The notes beneath the pieces are model-generated. The model worked only from the letters and a program-made list of their open reading frames with translations. It had not been told where the DNA came from and did no database searches. This document shows, piece after piece, positions 1 to 6,519 of a stretch of 9,804 nt of DNA; position 1 is the first letter of the stretch, and every line of letters starts with the position of its first letter. A program made the position numbers and the translations under genes. The DNA comes from Bacteroidales bacterium (GTDB lineage Bacteria; Bacteroidota; Bacteroidia; Bacteroidales; VadinHA17), in NCBI GenBank assembly GCA_025455505.1, contig JALOMK010000047.1, positions 1 through 9,804 of the forward strand, in the 5' to 3' direction.

Positions 1-456
1 AAAGGAATTGCACCCGGTATTCTGTCAAGGGTCACAGATCCCTTTGTAACGACAAGAACTACAAGGAGAACCGGGCTCGGGCTGCCGCTTCTGAAACAGC
101 ACAGCGAAATGGCAGGTGGTGATCTCACTATAGCTTCCGAACCAGGAAAGGGCACAAGAATTATTGCAAACTTCCGCAGAAGTCATCCCGACAGGCAACC
201 AATGGGTGACATAACCGGTGTAATGAAAATACTCCTTGCTTCGAATCCAACAATCGATTTCACACTCTGCCATTCCACTGATGACGGAAGCTACTGTTTC
301 AGCACAAAAGAAGTAAAAAGAGAACTTGATACAGACACTATCAGTGGCTACATACTTATAAATGACATAGCAGAGATGATTAATGAGAACCTGTTGATAA
401 TTAATGCATCAGAAATAGAATATAGGGACAAAAGTCAGGAATGCGAAACGAAATAA
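1..456 (+). CDS. Stand-alone histidine-kinase-like ATPase (HATPase_c) protein of hydrogenase operon, C-terminal part
   Basis: Partial gene; the reading frame is open from base 1 and ends with TAA at 454-456, giving 151 visible residues. The first residues KGIAPGIL are the end of the N/G1 region of a GHKL ATPase (the preceding D-x-G lies outside the window). DPFVTTR (residues 18-24) is the F box, and GLGLPLLKQ (29-37) is the G2 box that closes over ATP. AGGDLTIASEPGKGT (42-56) is the typical last strand pair of HATPase_c. After the fold comes an extension of about 90 residues, starting HPDRQPMGDI, that is not part of a kinase. Small HATPase proteins without a dimerisation/phosphoacceptor domain are known companions of NuoE/NuoF/HydA hydrogenase genes in anaerobes, and their biochemical role is unclear to me. 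It lies 68 nt upstream of hndB on the same strand, probably in the same operon. An anti-sigma-type or redox-sensing regulatory role is possible but unproven. The fold assignment is secure, the function is not. Confidence 0.85.
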   Translation, partial: KGIAPGILSRVTDPFVTTRTTRRTGLGLPLLKQHSEMAGGDLTIASEPGKGTRIIANFRRSHPDRQPMGDITGVMKILLASNPTIDFTLCHSTDDGSYCFSTKEVKRELDTDTISGYILINDIAEMINENLLIINASEIEYRDKSQECETK

Positions 457-524
457 TTAATATTTTTAAAGGGACCATGCTTAAGCCGGTACCTTGCAAA
501 TAACATAATTTAAAAAATACAGTA

Positions 525-926
525 ATGTCAAAAATCACAACACTTGCGGATCTGAAGAAGAAACGCGATGAATTTAAAAACGGACTTGAGCTCAGGACAA
601 AGGCTCTGGATCCCGAAAGCCTTGTTCAGGTCAAGGTTTCAATGGCCACCTGCGGAATAGCATCCGGAGCGAAAACAATAATGGAGTTCTTTCTGGAACA
701 GCTCGACAGGCGGAATGTTGCGGCAGTAGTTACGCAGACGGGATGCATGGGCTATTGCTATGCAGAGCCTACAATAGAGGTTAAGCTCCCCGGGCAGGAA
801 TCTGTTGTCTTCGGGTATGTCGACCTGAAAAGGGCCGACCAGATTATCGAGAAATACATTAAGACGGGTGAGCTTGTCGATGGCATAATACCTGTCAACT
901 ATCAATCAATAGATCTTAATCAATAA
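525..926 (+). CDS. hndB: HndB-like (2Fe-2S) ferredoxin-domain hydrogenase subunit
   Basis: 133 residues. The fold is thioredoxin-like [2Fe-2S]: a short charged helical N-terminus (residues 1-30), the first strand and ligand loop ATCGIASGA (C43), a helix (50-62), strand AAVVTQTGC and the second ligand loop CMGYC (C74, C78), then EPTIEVKLPG. This matches the small HndB-type protein encoded beside NuoF-like subunits of NAD(P)-linked [FeFe] hydrogenases. Only three cysteines are present. The first loop has one Cys where NuoE-type ferredoxins have Cx4C, as I recall is common in this small family, so the fourth ligand, or whether a cluster binds at all, is uncertain. It is expected to be a soluble cytoplasmic electron-transfer or accessory subunit. 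The ATG at 525 has no convincing Shine-Dalgarno sequence. The stop at 924-926 runs directly into the ribosome binding site of the next gene, so the two are cotranscribed and probably coupled. Confidence 0.85.
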   Translation: MSKITTLADLKKKRDEFKNGLELRTKALDPESLVQVKVSMATCGIASGAKTIMEFFLEQLDRRNVAAVVTQTGCMGYCYAEPTIEVKLPGQESVVFGYVDLKRADQIIEKYIKTGELVDGIIPVNYQSIDLNQ

Positions 927-931
927 GGAGG
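926..931 (+). promoter_or_regulatory. Strong Shine-Dalgarno for hndC
   Basis: AGGAGG sits 7 nt before the ATG at 939 and overlaps the last base of the hndB stop codon. It stands out because the other genes in the window have weak or no such sites. It fixes the hndC start and suggests that the flavoprotein subunit is translated efficiently. Confidence 0.75.
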
Positions 932-938
932 AATTAAC

Positions 939-2732
939 ATGTCAAAATACAGCATGCATCTACTTGTGTGCGGCGGAACAGGCTGCCATGCCGCGGAAAG
1001 CGATGCTATAGTCTGCAACCTGAGGGATGAGCTTGAAGCTAACGGATTGATGGATTCGGTACAGGTGATTCTCACAGGCTGCTTCGGCTTTTGCGAGAAA
1101 GGCCCCATTGTGAAAGTAATGCCCGACAATACTTTCTATGTGAAGGTAAAACCCGAGGATGCCCAGTCAATAGTTGCCGAACACGTTATAAAGGGAAGAA
1201 AGGTTGAAAGGCTCCTCTACAGGGACCCCGTCACAAAGGAAGCAGTCACTGACTCCAAGAACATGGGCTTCTATAAGAAACAGATGAGGATAGCCCTCAG
1301 GAACTGCGGTTTTATAAACCCCGAGAATATTGACGAATACATTGCCCGCGATGGCTATATGGCCCTGGGCAAGGTACTCAGCGAAATGACTCCTGAACAG
1401 GTGATAAAGCTTGTCAAGGATTCCGGGCAGAGAGGCCGTGGAGGAGGCGGATTCTCAACAGGACTCAAGTGGGAACTGGCAAGAAGAAGTGTATCGGACG
1501 AGAAATACGTTGTCTGTAATGCTGACGAAGGCGACCCCGGCGCATTCATGGACAGGTCGGTGCTCGAAGGCGATCCGCATTCAGTGCTTGAGGCAATGGC
1601 AATTTGCGGCTATGCTATCGGGGCTCAGAACGGACTTATCTATATCAGGGCCGAGTACCCGCTTGCTATTGAAAGACTCAAGATAGCAATAGACCAGGCG
1701 CGCGAATACGGGCTGCTCGGGAAAGACATCTTCGGAACCGGGTTCAGCTTCGATATCTCGCTGCGATACGGGGCAGGCGCCTTTGTATGCGGCGAGGAGA
1801 CAGCCCTTATCCATTCTATGGAAGGACTCAGGGGCGAACCCACAGTTAAGCCACCGTTCCCGGCAGAATCCGGCTTCAGGAATAAGCCCACCAATGTAAA
1901 CAACGTTGAAACCTTTGCTTCCATACCGGCAATTATTCTTAAAGGAGCCGAATGGTACAGCAGCATAGGGACCGAAAAATCAAAAGGCACCAAGGTATTT
2001 GCGCTGGCCGGAAAAATAAACAATGTTGGGCTCATTGAAGTCCCGATGGGAACCACACTCAGAGAAGTGATATTCGAGATAGGCGGGGGCATTAAGAATG
2101 GAAAGAAATTCAAGGGTGTCCAGACCGGTGGACCCTCCGGAGGCTGTCTTACAGAAAAGCATCTCGACACGCCTATCGACTTCGATAATCTCATTGCAGC
2201 AGGTTCAATGATGGGTTCCGGCGCAATGATAGTTCTCGATGAAGACGATTGCATGGTGTCAATGGCCAAGTTTTTCCTTGAATTCACTGTGGAAGAATCA
2301 TGCGGGAAATGCGCCCCGTGCAGGATAGGAAACAAGAGGCTTCATGAACTGTTGGGACAGATCTGCGATGGGAAAGGATCACTTGCAGATCTCGACAGGC
2401 TCCGGAACATGAGTCTTGTTATAAAGGACACCTCACTCTGCGGGCTCGGACAGACCTCACCAAACCCGGTGTTGTCGATGCTCGACAACTTCAGGGATGA
2501 GTATGTATCCCATGTAACTGACAGGAAATGCCCCGCCGGGCAGTGCAGGAGCCTTATGGAGTATGTAGTGCTGGCAGATAACTGCGTAGGTTGTACGGCC
2601 TGTGCCCGCGTTTGCCCGGTAAATGCAATTACAGGAGAGAGGAAAGAGATTCACTATATAAATCCGGATATCTGCATCAAATGCGGAGCATGTATGGATA
2701 AATGCAAATTTGATGCTATATATATCAGATAA
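939..2732 (+). CDS. hndC: NuoF-like NAD(P)H/FMN subunit of [FeFe] hydrogenase (HydB/HndC)
   Basis: 597 residues, full length for HydB/HndC. An N-terminal thioredoxin-like [2Fe-2S] domain carries C11, C16, C48 and C52. The NuoF (51 kDa complex I) core follows: the glycine-rich FMN/NAD loop RGRGGGGFSTGLKW (165-178) and NADEGDPGAFMDR (194-206). The N3-type [4Fe-4S] site is ESCGKCAPC (C455, C458, C461) plus C501. A C-terminal ferredoxin domain has two CxxCxxCxxxC sets, C549/552/555/559 and C579/582/585/589, for two [4Fe-4S] clusters. An extra pair, C531 and C536 in CPAGQC, sits between core and ferredoxin domain and may bind a further metal such as zinc. In this enzyme class the subunit oxidises or reduces NAD(P)(H) at FMN and passes electrons between ferredoxin and the H-cluster subunit, probably by flavin-based electron bifurcation. 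It is cytoplasmic, with no membrane segments. The start is fixed by AGGAGG. The gap to the next gene is 8 nt. Confidence 0.95.
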   Translation: MSKYSMHLLVCGGTGCHAAESDAIVCNLRDELEANGLMDSVQVILTGCFGFCEKGPIVKVMPDNTFYVKVKPEDAQSIVAEHVIKGRKVERLLYRDPVTKEAVTDSKNMGFYKKQMRIALRNCGFINPENIDEYIARDGYMALGKVLSEMTPEQVIKLVKDSGQRGRGGGGFSTGLKWELARRSVSDEKYVVCNADEGDPGAFMDRSVLEGDPHSVLEAMAICGYAIGAQNGLIYIRAEYPLAIERLKIAIDQAREYGLLGKDIFGTGFSFDISLRYGAGAFVCGEETALIHSMEGLRGEPTVKPPFPAESGFRNKPTNVNNVETFASIPAIILKGAEWYSSIGTEKSKGTKVFALAGKINNVGLIEVPMGTTLREVIFEIGGGIKNGKKFKGVQTGGPSGGCLTEKHLDTPIDFDNLIAAGSMMGSGAMIVLDEDDCMVSMAKFFLEFTVEESCGKCAPCRIGNKRLHELLGQICDGKGSLADLDRLRNMSLVIKDTSLCGLGQTSPNPVLSMLDNFRDEYVSHVTDRKCPAGQCRSLMEYVVLADNCVGCTACARVCPVNAITGERKEIHYINPDICIKCGACMDKCKFDAIYIR

Positions 2733-2740
2733 TAAAAATA

Positions 2741-4522
2741 ATGATGGAAACAGTAAAACTAAATATTGATAACAGGGAAGTTGAAGTACAAAAAGGTACA
2801 ACAATACTCAAGGCGGCAAAGGAGCTGGGAATTGAGATCCCAACGCTTTGCTACATGCATCTGCATGACCTGAACATCGAGAACAAGCCGGGCGGTTGCC
2901 GGATTTGTGTGGCCGAAGTGCAGGGAAGGCGTAACCTTGCTCCTACATGCTCAACGAAATGCGAGGAGGGCATGGTTGTAAAAACTCATACAACCAGGGT
3001 ACTAAACGCCCGGAGAACAGTCATGGAATTCATACTCTCCGACCACCCCAAGGACTGCCTTATATGTCCGAAATCAGGAACCTGCGAACTCCAGGACATG
3101 GCACACAGGCTTGGTATCCGTGAGATCCCGGGACAGGAATATGCCGAGGTGTCGACATACAGGAAGGACACTTCTCCTTCAATAATCCGTGAACTTGACA
3201 AATGCATAATGTGCCGCCGTTGCGAAACAATGTGCAACGATGTACAGACAGTGGGAGCACTCTCAGCAATAAACAGGGGATTCATGGCAACAGTGGCCCC
3301 TGCATTCGAACAGAACCTTGAACATTCAACATGTACATACTGCGGACAGTGTGTTGCAGTATGTCCCACCGGAGCACTCACTGAAGTAAACCACGTTCCG
3401 CAGGTACTCAGGGCACTTGCTGATCCCTCAAAAACAGTAATTGTGCAGACTGCCCCCGCAGTGAGGGCAGCCCTGGGTGAGGAATTCGGAATGCCTGCGG
3501 GAACCCTTGTCACCGGCAAGATGGCAGCTGCCCTCAGGTCCCTTGGCTTCGATTACGTTTTCGACACTGACTTTGCAGCCGACCTTACTATCATGGAGGA
3601 AGGTACAGAGCTGCTCGACAGGCTCGGACGTCACCTCAAGGGCGATTCAAGTGCAAGAATTCCTATTCTTACGTCCTGCTGCCCTGGCTGGGTTAACTTC
3701 TTCGAACACTATTTCCCCGATCTGAAAGACGTTCCCTCCACGGCTAAATCGCCACAGCAGATGTTCGGGGCAATTGCAAAGACATATTTCGCCGACAAAA
3801 TCGGGGTCAACAGGAAAGACCTGGTGGTTGTTTCAATAATGCCCTGCCTTGCTAAAAAATACGAATGCCAGCGCGACGAGTTTTCTGTCGACAATAATCC
3901 TGATGTTGACTTCTCAATTTCAACAAGGGAACTTGCAACATTCATCAAGCAGGCAAACATAGACCTGAACAACCTGCAGGACGAGGACTTTGACGCTCCT
4001 CTTGGCGAATCAACAGGTGCCGGAGTAATATTCGGTGCTACCGGCGGAGTAATAGAAGCAGCCTGCAGAACTGCCTACGAACTATATACCGGTAAGAAAC
4101 TCGAGCGTCTTGACTTCACAGAGCTCAGGGGCATGGAAGGCGTCAGGGAAGCGACTCTCGATTTCGACGGAACTCCCATCAGGATAGGAATTGCTCACGG
4201 ACTGGGCAATGCGAGGAAGCTGCTCGATGATGTCAGAAGCGGCACTTCAACCTTCCACGCCATTGAGGTCATGGCCTGCCCCGGGGGCTGCATTGGAGGA
4301 GGAGGACAACCCCTTCACCATGGTAATTCGGACATTATCAAGGCCCGGGCAACCGCGATATATGCTGAGGACAGGAAAAAGCCCCTGCGCAAATCGCACG
4401 AAAACCCGTTCATTATAAAGCTTTACGAAGAATTCCTTGGCAAGCCAAACAGTGAAAAAGCACACCACCTTCTTCACACACATTATTTTGACAAGAAAAA
4501 AAAGATAATTGTAAAACAGTAA
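2741..4522 (+). CDS. hndD: [FeFe] hydrogenase catalytic subunit (HydA/HndD)
   Basis: 593 residues; catalyses reversible H2 formation from protons. N-terminal [2Fe-2S] domain: C37, C53, C56, C70. The His-ligated [4Fe-4S] is DHPKDCLIC (H102, C106, C109) with C115. A two-cluster ferredoxin domain follows: C155/158/161/165 and C198/201/204/208. The H-cluster domain has L1 TSCCPGW (C313 proton relay, C314 ligand), L2 IMPCLAKKYE (C369, K372) and L3 MACPGGCIGGGGQP (C513, C517). By alignment with Clostridium pasteurianus CpI from memory, the proton path E287, E290 and S333 is intact. The layout is the CpI/M3 type. Unlike Thermotoga HydA it has no extra C-terminal [2Fe-2S] domain, so it is closer to HndD in length. 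The tail is lysine-rich (DKKKKIIVKQ). Two adjacent ATGs (2741, 2744) are possible starts; both lie 8-11 nt after the hndC stop. The neighbours supply NAD(P) and ferredoxin coupling. Maturation would need HydE, HydF and HydG from elsewhere in the genome. Confidence 0.97.
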   Translation: MMETVKLNIDNREVEVQKGTTILKAAKELGIEIPTLCYMHLHDLNIENKPGGCRICVAEVQGRRNLAPTCSTKCEEGMVVKTHTTRVLNARRTVMEFILSDHPKDCLICPKSGTCELQDMAHRLGIREIPGQEYAEVSTYRKDTSPSIIRELDKCIMCRRCETMCNDVQTVGALSAINRGFMATVAPAFEQNLEHSTCTYCGQCVAVCPTGALTEVNHVPQVLRALADPSKTVIVQTAPAVRAALGEEFGMPAGTLVTGKMAAALRSLGFDYVFDTDFAADLTIMEEGTELLDRLGRHLKGDSSARIPILTSCCPGWVNFFEHYFPDLKDVPSTAKSPQQMFGAIAKTYFADKIGVNRKDLVVVSIMPCLAKKYECQRDEFSVDNNPDVDFSISTRELATFIKQANIDLNNLQDEDFDAPLGESTGAGVIFGATGGVIEAACRTAYELYTGKKLERLDFTELRGMEGVREATLDFDGTPIRIGIAHGLGNARKLLDDVRSGTSTFHAIEVMACPGGCIGGGGQPLHHGNSDIIKARATAIYAEDRKKPLRKSHENPFIIKLYEEFLGKPNSEKAHHLLHTHYFDKKKKIIVKQ

Positions 4523-4551
4523 TATCCCAAGGTTAATATAAAACAGAAGTC

Positions 4552-5037
4552 ATGTCAACAATCAAAATAGAATTAAGAGAGCAGGATGTGGCAAAGATCA
4601 GGGAGATCTGTGCCTCCTTCAACAACGATCCACAGGAGCTCATCAATGTACTCCACAAGTGCCAGCAGCATTTCGGTTACCTGCCGGCAGAGGTCCAGGA
4701 AGTTGTATCAGCCGAACTTACTGTTCCTGTGGCAAAGATATACGGTGTCGTAACCTTCTATTCTTTCTTCACAATGACCCCAAAGGGTAAATACCCGGTG
4801 AGCATCTGCATGGGTACCGCCTGTTACGTAAGGGGTGCTGAAAAAGTGCTTGATGAATTCAGGAAGGAGCTGGGAATCCAGGTCGGAGAGACAACAAAAG
4901 ACGGAAAATTCTCACTGTCAAGCCTGAGGTGCGTTGGTGCCTGCGGACTTGCTCCCGTTGTCCTCGTGGGTGAAAAAACATATGGCAGGGTTGCCCCTGA
5001 CGATGTTAAAGGTATCCTGAAAGATTATGAACAGTAA
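4552..5037 (+). CDS. hndA: NuoE-like [2Fe-2S] subunit of [FeFe] hydrogenase (HydC/HndA)
   Basis: 161 residues, the usual length for NuoE/HydC. A helical N-terminal bundle (about residues 10-75, with HFGYLPAEV and KIYGVVTFYSFF, both typical of the family) precedes a thioredoxin-like fold with the four [2Fe-2S] ligands C86 and C91 (ICMGTAC) and C127 and C131 (RCVGACG). The subunit pairs with the NuoF-like subunit and is needed for its redox activity in HydABC/HndABCD enzymes. It is cytoplasmic. It follows hndD by 29 nt and is the last gene of the operon, whereas in Desulfovibrio hnd the NuoE-like gene comes first. The ATG at 4552 has only a weak purine stretch (AGAAG) upstream. A 117-nt spacer with possible termination and promoter signals follows. 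Confidence 0.95.
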   Translation: MSTIKIELREQDVAKIREICASFNNDPQELINVLHKCQQHFGYLPAEVQEVVSAELTVPVAKIYGVVTFYSFFTMTPKGKYPVSICMGTACYVRGAEKVLDEFRKELGIQVGETTKDGKFSLSSLRCVGACGLAPVVLVGEKTYGRVAPDDVKGILKDYEQ

Positions 5038-5072
5038 ATCCGACGTTTGTTTATAACTACTGTATTTTAAAC

Positions 5073-5101
5073 TATGCTATTATAGCGCAAAGCATATTTT
5101 T
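5073..5101 (+). terminator. Weak terminator-like hairpin after the hydrogenase operon
   Basis: TATGCT (5073-5078) and AGCATA (5091-5096) form a perfect 6-bp stem with a 12-nt loop, followed by five T at 5097-5101. The stem is AT-rich, and an alternative short hairpin (GCTAT/ATAGC) competes with it, so it could be a leaky terminator at best. Its position 36 nt after the hndA stop fits an operon end. Confidence 0.35.
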
Positions 5102-5102
5102 G
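5095..5102 (+). promoter_or_regulatory. Candidate Bacteroidota -7 box for the surface-protein gene
   Basis: TATTTTTG matches the Bacteroidota housekeeping -7 consensus TAnnTTTG exactly. A transcript would begin near 5109, about 46 nt before the ATG at 5155. No convincing TTTG -33 box lies at the normal spacing, and the box overlaps the T-run of the upstream hairpin, so this is tentative. Confidence 0.3.
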
Positions 5103-5110
5103 TACAAACC

Positions 5111-5139
5111 GGTGCCCCGGGAGTCTGATTCGGGGTGCC
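5111..5139 (+). promoter_or_regulatory. GC-rich leader hairpin before the 5155 gene
   Basis: GGTGCCCCG (5111-5119) pairs with CGGGGTGCC (5131-5139) over 9 bp including two G-U pairs, with an 11-nt loop. It ends 15 nt before the start codon and is not followed by a T-run, so it is not a normal intrinsic terminator. If the candidate promoter is right, it forms the very 5' end of the mRNA and might stabilise it or affect initiation. It could also be a Rho-independent stop of atypical form for the hydrogenase operon. Confidence 0.35.
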
Positions 5140-5154
5140 ATAAACTATAATAGT

Positions 5155-5856
5155 ATGAGAAAAATCCTAGCATTAACTTTTCTGATGTTTTTGGGTCTGT
5201 CGGCCTTCAGCCAGGCTGTTAAAGACAGGAATGTAGTTCCTGTCGCAGTTACCCTCAATCAGGTGCTGAGAATGACAATCACAAATGGCGGGAACATTGA
5301 GTTTGTCTTCAACACCATTGATGACTACAAAAATGGTCTTTCAGCCGACCAGGTTGCCTCGGGTTCAGCAAACCCTGGCACTTCGGAGGACATGTACAAG
5401 ACCGATTTCACGATCTCGTCTTCAACCCGCTGGGCTCTTACCTACGGGGCTGAAGAAGCCACTTTCATTGGCACTGACAATCCTTTGAACACACTTACAC
5501 TGGATAATGTCGGCTATTCCATCACTGAAAGCGGCCTTTACAATTTCAATGCTGCAGGGACAATTGCACCTGCACCGGGCAACACCGAAGCACTTATCAG
5601 CGTTCCAACAAACAATGCTACCGAGGTTGCTGCACTGCAGACCTTCCCGGTGGTGCTGATCCAGGATGCCGGCAGTACAACCGATGCAAATGCAGGCGAT
5701 GCAGCCGACAATTCCTTCACCCTCAACTGGCGCTGCGGCACAACAGAGAGTGCAGGTACTGTCCCGATGAACACCGTGAGCCTGATCAACCAGTCGCCGA
5801 GCCCCGCCCCCGACCGTTATGTTGTGAATGTGCTTTTCGAGCTTGCTATAGACTGA
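5155..5856 (+). CDS. Secreted beta-rich protein, possible major surface-fibre subunit
   Basis: 233 residues; I do not recognise a named family. A clear Sec signal peptide (K3 then LALTFLMFLGLSAFS, cleavage near residues 19-21) is followed by about 213 residues rich in Thr, Ala, Asn and Ser with alternating hydrophobic strands and no membrane helix, as in an all-beta secreted domain. Marked points are a hydrophobic N-terminal strand (VVPVAVTLNQVLRMTIT, 27-43), NIEFVFNTIDDYKNG (47-61), a lone cysteine in NWRCG (C194) and the last strand VVNVLFEL (223-230). The same marks recur in the next gene, so the two are paralogues. The arrangement (secreted beta-sandwich, conserved last strand, usher-like gene downstream) recalls spore-coat-U/DUF4402-type fibre subunits, but no family signature proves this. 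The ATG at 5155 lacks a Shine-Dalgarno sequence, which is normal for Bacteroidota. A strong terminator lies 18 nt after the stop, suggesting this is the most highly expressed gene of the locus. Confidence 0.8.
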   Translation: MRKILALTFLMFLGLSAFSQAVKDRNVVPVAVTLNQVLRMTITNGGNIEFVFNTIDDYKNGLSADQVASGSANPGTSEDMYKTDFTISSSTRWALTYGAEEATFIGTDNPLNTLTLDNVGYSITESGLYNFNAAGTIAPAPGNTEALISVPTNNATEVAALQTFPVVLIQDAGSTTDANAGDAADNSFTLNWRCGTTESAGTVPMNTVSLINQSPSPAPDRYVVNVLFELAID

Positions 5857-5873
5857 TAGCTCGTGATTACTAT

Positions 5874-5910
5874 AAAGATTGGTCAGCATGCAATGTTGAC
5901 CAATCTTTTT
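5874..5910 (+). terminator. Strong intrinsic terminator between the two small secreted-protein genes
   Basis: The left arm 5874-5889 (AAAGATTGGTCAGCAT) pairs with 5893-5908 (ATGTTGACCAATCTTT) over 16 bp with one G-U pair and a GCA tip, and the right arm runs into a T5 tract (5906-5910). The 12-bp lower part is perfect. It begins 18 nt after the stop at 5856. Because the two downstream genes are on the same strand with no clear promoter of their own, it probably acts as a partial terminator that lowers their expression relative to the first gene. The only ATG upstream of the next signal peptide (5893) lies in its right arm. Confidence 0.85.
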
Positions 5911-6519
5911 ATCATTTTCAGAACACATAATAATACCCTTCTCTACCTGGCCCGATCGATTAAGACCGTCACCGCCCTGATCCTGTTTCTGATAAGCACA
6001 TCATGGGTTTCCTCGCAGGAATGGAATTCTGCAAGACTGACTGTTTTATACGGTTCTTCAATACCTTTCAACTTCAACTCCATTGAGAAGATAAGGAACG
6101 GTATAGAAATAATCACCGGGACACAGATAGGTATCTCGATGGCAGATTCGAACCAGGTTGGACACGACCTTGAAGGTTTTGACCTGAACTTCAGGTCTTT
6201 CAACGGGCAGGCAAATATCAGGGGGGATGTCTATACTCTTCCTCTGAACAGAATCAGGGTAAGGGCCGAAAACTCACTTGGACTTGGAGCGGGACTCTCA
6301 ACAGGTTACCAGGACCTGACAACTGGCTGGACTACCTTGTTCTCTTATACAAATGCAGCATGGACAGACCTGACATGGCAGAATCACCAGCTTGTAATAT
6401 CATATGAATGCGGCAAGCCTGTAGCGGATGGCGGTAACGGGTCGCTCCTGGGCGAAGAACCTGATTATTATAATGTTGAGATCGAATTTGAACTGGTCCC
6501 TACAGGACCGGGATTTTGA
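5893..6519 (+). CDS. Secreted beta-rich protein, paralogue of the upstream gene, possible minor or tip subunit
   Basis: 208 residues from the ATG at 5893. A GTG at 5863 would add ten residues, but it is encoded entirely by terminator and spacer sequence. Residue numbers here count from 5893. The signal peptide core is LARSIKTVTALILFLISTSW (19-38), with cleavage near SSQ (40-42), so the n-region is unusually long or the true start is a non-ATG codon such as CTG 5947. The mature part of about 165 residues is beta-rich. It shares with the previous protein SIPFNFNSIEKIRNG (56-70), a lone cysteine in ISYECG (C173) and the last strand YNVEIEFEL (193-201). A unique tail, VPTGPGF, follows. I recognise no named family. 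The stop TGA (6517-6519) overlaps the TTG start of the next gene, so the two are probably translationally coupled. The terminator in front implies lower expression than its neighbour, as expected for a minor, tip or anchoring component. Confidence 0.75.
   Translation: MLTNLFIIFRTHNNTLLYLARSIKTVTALILFLISTSWVSSQEWNSARLTVLYGSSIPFNFNSIEKIRNGIEIITGTQIGISMADSNQVGHDLEGFDLNFRSFNGQANIRGDVYTLPLNRIRVRAENSLGLGAGLSTGYQDLTTGWTTLFSYTNAAWTDLTWQNHQLVISYECGKPVADGGNGSLLGEEPDYYNVEIEFELVPTGPGF

Noticed and set aside
457..524. Promoter or hairpin between the HATPase gene and hndB (GCTTAAGC palindrome at 479-486, TAATTT at 506-511)
   Set aside because: The palindrome is only 8 bp with no loop, and the TAATTT lacks both the TTTG end and a -33 box; read-through from upstream is simpler.
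1640..2335. Long minus-strand open frame (231 codons) opposite hndC
   Set aside because: It lies wholly within a gene with a full set of cofactor motifs, its translation is Ser/Pro-rich without any recognisable domain, and it has the appearance of an antisense shadow of codon bias.
2986..3519. Minus-strand open frame (177 codons) opposite hndD
   Set aside because: Shadow of the ferredoxin-domain and H-domain coding sequence; no domain, no start signal.
4496..4503. Run of eight A near the end of hndD as a programmed frameshift or sequencing error
   Set aside because: The frame stays consistent with the usual HydA C-terminus and ends 17 nt later; nothing conserved would be gained by a shift.
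5863..5892. GTG 5863 as start of the second secreted protein
   Set aside because: The added residues are coded by the spacer and left arm of the terminator and do not improve the signal peptide; ATG 5893 or a later codon is more plausible.
5422..5928. Cys-rich minus-strand open frame (168 codons) over the first secreted-protein gene
   Set aside because: Its cysteines arise from GCA/GCT-rich codons of the Ala-rich sense protein, and its start would lie beyond the terminator; the plus frame has the signal peptide and the paralogue.
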